Positions 60,887 through 64,000 of a stretch of DNA of 64,000 nucleotides are shown in pieces (position 1 is the stretch's first letter; the number at the start of each line of letters is the position of its first letter). The stretch is taken from the NCBI GenBank assembly GCA_002353485.1, contig DEJS01000001.1, positions 67,911-131,910 of the forward strand. Direction: 5' to 3'. This DNA is from Prevotella sp. UBA2742 (GTDB taxonomy: Bacteria; Bacteroidota; Bacteroidia; Bacteroidales; Bacteroidaceae). The translations under genes were made by a program, and so were the position numbers. The notes below the pieces were generated by a model. That model ran no database searches and was not told where the DNA came from. It worked only from the letters and a program-made list of their open reading frames with translations.

Positions 60887-62029
60887 ATGAAACTGTCACA
60901 ATTCCGATTCAGACTCACAGAGGACCGGCTGGCCCTTGAGCCTCCTCACAAGACGTTCGAGAATGAGGATGGTAGCGTAGAAAAGGTTTACCGTCGTGAT
61001 GAATGCCGTCTGATGGTAGTCCATCGTAAGAGCCAGACTATCGACATGCATGTGAAGGATGCCAAAGGGAACGATACTGACGAGTTCTTGATGTTCCGCG
61101 ACATTATCAACTACTTCGATGAGGGTGATGTCATGGTGCTCAACGACACTAAGGTGTTTCCTGCTCGCCTTTATGGTACAAAGGAGAAAACGGATGCAAA
61201 GATAGAGGTGTTCTTGCTGCGCGAGCTGAACGAGGAGCTTCGTCTGTGGGATGTGTTGGTGGAACCGGCGCGCAAGATTCGTATTGGCAATAAGCTCTTC
61301 TTCGAAGAAGACGGACCTATGGTGGCTGAGGTCATAGACAACACAACCAGCCGTGGACGTACGCTGCGTTTTCTCTATGACTGTCCGCATGACGAGTTCA
61401 AAAAGGAATTGTTCGCACTGGGTTCTGCTCCTCTTCCGCGCTATATTGTCAACAAGAGAGACGTGACGCCTGATGACATGGAGAATTTTCAGACTATCTA
61501 TGCAAAGAACGAGGGCGCTGTCACTGCGCCTGCTTCAGGGTTGCACTTCAGCCGTGAACTCCTAAAGCGTCTTGAGATTCGTGGCATCGAGTTCGCGAAT
61601 ATTACCGTACATTGTGGTCTGGGAGCATTCGATACTATTGAGGTAGAAGACTTGACCAAGCACAAGATGAGCTCTGAACAGGTGATTATAGGAAATGACG
61701 CCTGTGATGCAGTCAATCAGGGCAAGGCCGACGGACACCATATCTGTGCCATTGGCGTCAGCACGTTGCGTGCCACAGAGTCGGCTGTGGGTACTGACGG
61801 CTTGCTTAAGGAGTTCGATGGATGGACTAACCGTTTCATCTTCCCGCCATACGACTTTGGACTGGCAGACAGTCTGGTGGCTAATTTCTATCAGCCTGAG
61901 TCTACTATGCTGATGGCTACAGCGGCTTTTGGCGGCTATGACCTTATTATGGAGGCATATCAGAAGGCTCTTGACAATGGCTATATGTTTGGGTGCTATG
62001 GCGACGCAATGCTGATACTTGATGACTAA
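60887..62029 (+). CDS. queA: S-adenosylmethionine:tRNA ribosyltransferase-isomerase
   Basis: A 380-residue enzyme of queuosine synthesis that transfers the ribose of SAM to preQ1 in tRNA. Landmarks: VLNDTKVFPARLYG, LFALGSAPLPRYI, YAKNEGAVTAPASGLHFS and GTTVxR-like region ATESAVGTDG. Residues 60-80 carry a short insert relative to E. coli. No preQ1 riboswitch is visible ahead of it. It overlaps folK by 8 nt. Confidence 0.96.
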   Translation: MKLSQFRFRLTEDRLALEPPHKTFENEDGSVEKVYRRDECRLMVVHRKSQTIDMHVKDAKGNDTDEFLMFRDIINYFDEGDVMVLNDTKVFPARLYGTKEKTDAKIEVFLLRELNEELRLWDVLVEPARKIRIGNKLFFEEDGPMVAEVIDNTTSRGRTLRFLYDCPHDEFKKELFALGSAPLPRYIVNKRDVTPDDMENFQTIYAKNEGAVTAPASGLHFSRELLKRLEIRGIEFANITVHCGLGAFDTIEVEDLTKHKMSSEQVIIGNDACDAVNQGKADGHHICAIGVSTLRATESAVGTDGLLKEFDGWTNRFIFPPYDFGLADSLVANFYQPESTMLMATAAFGGYDLIMEAYQKALDNGYMFGCYGDAMLILDD

Positions 62030-62435
62030 GCATCGGGTATATCTTGGCCTGGGCTCAAACCTTGGCGACAGGGAACGGAACCTGTTAGAGGCAATACGAT
62101 TAATAGTAGAGCAGGTTGGCGAGGTGACACGACAGTCGTCATTTATTGAGACAGAACCATGGGGATTCCAGTCGGATAACAGTTTCTTGAATGCGGTTGT
62201 TTTGTGTGAGACCGACAAGACACCACGCGAGGTGCTACAACTTACCCAGCGGATAGAACGTTCCATGGGACGCCGAAGCAAGACTACGTCTGGCTATTCC
62301 GACCGCCCGATAGACATTGATATATTGCTCTACGATGACCTTACGGTCAGTGAGCCCGACCTAAAGATTCCTCATCCGCTGATGTGTGAGCGTGATTTTG
62401 TAATGATACCTTTGAGTGAGATAAAAGAAGACTAA
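62022..62435 (+). CDS. folK: HPPK, 2-amino-4-hydroxy-6-hydroxymethyldihydropteridine diphosphokinase
   Basis: A 137-residue pyrophosphokinase: VYLGLGSNLGDRERNL at the N terminus, the catalytic PWGFQSDNSFLNAVV block, and RPIDIDILLYDD with the magnesium-binding Asp pair followed by IPHPLMCERDFV. It activates the pterin for folate synthesis. The ATG at 62022 overlaps the end of queA; a TTG one codon upstream is less likely. Confidence 0.95.
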   Translation: MTKHRVYLGLGSNLGDRERNLLEAIRLIVEQVGEVTRQSSFIETEPWGFQSDNSFLNAVVLCETDKTPREVLQLTQRIERSMGRRSKTTSGYSDRPIDIDILLYDDLTVSEPDLKIPHPLMCERDFVMIPLSEIKED

Positions 62436-62452
62436 CCCTTAAACAAACAATA

Positions 62453-63967
62453 ATGATAATGAAAAAGCTAGTCTGCCTTCTGCTGTTAGGCGTCGCTCTG
62501 ACTGCCTCGGCCCAAAAGCACCACGCTTGTGACAAAGACAAGCCCTGTGCTAACTGTGAGAATCCGTACAAGCGCTTCACCAAGGATCTGCCATTCCAGA
62601 TGCCAGAGGTTGCTGCGCCTCAGTTCCCCGACCGACAGGTTAACCTGCGTGACTATGGTGCAGTGGGTGATGGCATCGTTCTCAATACAGATGCTTTTGC
62701 TCGTGCGATCGATGCCTTGTCTCAGCAGGGCGGTGGCAAACTTGTAGTGCCTGCTGGCGTGTGGTTTACTGGCCCCATCCAGCTTAAGTCTAATATTAAC
62801 CTGCATCTGCAGGTAGGTGCTGTAATCCTCTTTTCGCCTGACGAGACACTCTATCCAATCATCGAGACATCGTTTGAGGGCCTTGACACACGTCGTTGTC
62901 TGTCGCCCCTCTCTGCCAATGGATGCGAGAACATCGCTATTACCGGTCGTGGTGTCATTGACGGCAATGGTCAGTACTGGCGTCCTGTGAAGCGAGGTAA
63001 GGTGACAGACGCTCAGTGGAAGGAAGTCACGGCCCGTCCAGGTGGCGTCGTCTCGAAGAAGGACTACTGGGTACCCTCTCAGGGGTATGCCGATGCCGAG
63101 AAAAGCGCCGACATGAATGTTGTCAAGGCTACGTCAGAGACAGAGTGGAATCACTTTAAGCGTTTCCTGCGTCCTGTGATGATTAGTCTCGTCAACTGTA
63201 AGAACGTGTTGCTTCAGGGCGTTATCTTCCAGAATTCGCCAGCCTGGAACATCCATCCTCTGATGTGCGAGAATATTATTCTTGACAATGTGCTGGCCCG
63301 TAATCCCTCTTATGCCCAGAACGGCGATGCGCTCGACCTTGAGTCGTGTAAGAACGCACTTATCGTCAACTCGAAGTTCGATGCAGGTGATGACGGTATC
63401 TGCATTAAGAGTGGTAAGGATAAGGACGGTCGCCGTCGTGGTCGTCCCTGCGAGAATGTGGTAGTAGACGGATGTACTGTATTCGCTGGTCATGGTGGCT
63501 TCGTGGTAGGCTCTGAGATGAGTGGCGGTGTGCGCAACATCCTCGTCAAGAGCTGCCTGTTCCTGGGTACCGATGTGGGTCTGCGCTTCAAGTCGACCCG
63601 TGGCCGTGGTGGCATCGTGGAGAATATTTTCATAAAGAAGGTGTCGATGACCGACATCAAGACCGATGCCATCACCTTCAATATGTACTACGGCGGCAAG
63701 AGCGTAGCCGAGATGTTGGCTGATGGCGACAACCCCGACAACACCACCAAGGCTCCCGTCAATGAGGGTACGCCCATCTTCCGCAACATTGACATTCAGA
63801 ATATTGTCTGTAATGGTGCTGGCCGTGCCATGGAGTTCAACGGATTGCCTGAGATGCCTATCCAGGGCATCAACCTGAAGAATATCGTCATTACGGCAAA
63901 GAAAGACGCAGTCTTTACCAACTGTGAGAATATTACGAAGGAGAAAGTAAATATTACGTTGCAGTAA
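62453..63967 (+). CDS. secreted GH28 polygalacturonase-like pectinase
   Basis: A 504-residue beta-helix enzyme with a signal peptide ending TASAQ. All GH28 catalytic blocks are present: NGDALDLESCKN, the Asp pair in DAGDDGICIKSGKD, the His in GHGGFVVGSEMSGG and the LRFKSTRGRGG strand. Unlike the GH28 at 46 kb it keeps the His. A Cys-rich start (HHACDKDKPCANCENPYKRF) after the signal peptide is typical of Bacteroidota members. It cuts galacturonan or rhamnogalacturonan chains in the periplasm. 17 nt after folK without a visible promoter box. The gene is complete; only 33 bases follow it. Confidence 0.93.
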   Translation: MIMKKLVCLLLLGVALTASAQKHHACDKDKPCANCENPYKRFTKDLPFQMPEVAAPQFPDRQVNLRDYGAVGDGIVLNTDAFARAIDALSQQGGGKLVVPAGVWFTGPIQLKSNINLHLQVGAVILFSPDETLYPIIETSFEGLDTRRCLSPLSANGCENIAITGRGVIDGNGQYWRPVKRGKVTDAQWKEVTARPGGVVSKKDYWVPSQGYADAEKSADMNVVKATSETEWNHFKRFLRPVMISLVNCKNVLLQGVIFQNSPAWNIHPLMCENIILDNVLARNPSYAQNGDALDLESCKNALIVNSKFDAGDDGICIKSGKDKDGRRRGRPCENVVVDGCTVFAGHGGFVVGSEMSGGVRNILVKSCLFLGTDVGLRFKSTRGRGGIVENIFIKKVSMTDIKTDAITFNMYYGGKSVAEMLADGDNPDNTTKAPVNEGTPIFRNIDIQNIVCNGAGRAMEFNGLPEMPIQGINLKNIVITAKKDAVFTNCENITKEKVNITLQ

Positions 63968-64000
63968 TCATAAGCGTTGATAAAGAAGAAAGCCTCGCAA

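Overview
The window looks like chromosomal DNA of a plant-fibre-degrading Bacteroidota, most likely a gut or rumen Prevotella-type species. Three things point there. Promoters repeatedly carry the Bacteroidota -7 box TAnnTTTG. Two housekeeping blocks have the gene order typical of the phylum (DUF1599 / DoxX-like / tpiA / SPOR / folE, and ftsX / DUF3098 / uppP / truB / queA / folK). The xylan genes have the multidomain architectures known from rumen Prevotella (GH10-CE1, CE6-CE1, GH3 with PA14). No tRNA, rRNA or CRISPR was seen.

Layout. 0-4 kb: a minus-strand pair of Cache-domain sensor kinases, the first of which is degenerate. 4-19 kb: a GC-rich xylan cluster with a CE6-CE1 esterase, a GH3 beta-xylosidase, a GH10-CE1 xylanase/feruloyl esterase, a DUF6266-like protein, a broken GH3, a GH43-CBM6 and a fused GH31-GH43. 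19-25 kb: housekeeping genes (fRMsr, mnmA, rhamnose mutarotase, rsgA, frr) around a RAYT (REP-associated transposase) gene with REP-like hairpins inside its own coding sequence. 25-35 kb: four consecutive hybrid-free histidine kinases forming two pairs. 35-41 kb: cca and the tpiA/folE block. 41-48 kb: an L-rhamnose catabolic operon headed by a GH28 pectinase. 48-56 kb: aldo-keto reductase, NhaD antiporter and an RND efflux operon. 56-64 kb: lpxA-like gene, a radical SAM gene, the ftsX-folK block and a second GH28.

How it works together. The cluster at 4-19 kb would deacetylate and deferuloylate arabinoxylan, cut the backbone and release xylose and arabinose. The GH28 enzymes plus the kinase, isomerase, transporter, aldolase and mutarotase would turn rhamnogalacturonan-type pectin into rhamnose and then into lactaldehyde and DHAP. 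Six sensor kinases sit near these genes, but no response regulator or hybrid two-component regulator is in the window.

Most interesting: (1) in all three kinase pairs the upstream gene has lost the phosphoacceptor His (Asn or Tyr instead) while the downstream partner keeps it, suggesting obligate pseudokinase/kinase couples; (2) a RAYT gene carrying two inverted REP-like hairpins in frame; (3) several families of phased short repeats (8-bp arrays abutting stop codons, 11-bp arrays ending in inverted copies ahead of promoters, a 7-bp family inserted in frame in rsgA); (4) a GH31-GH43 fusion and a GH3 gene with an internal deletion.
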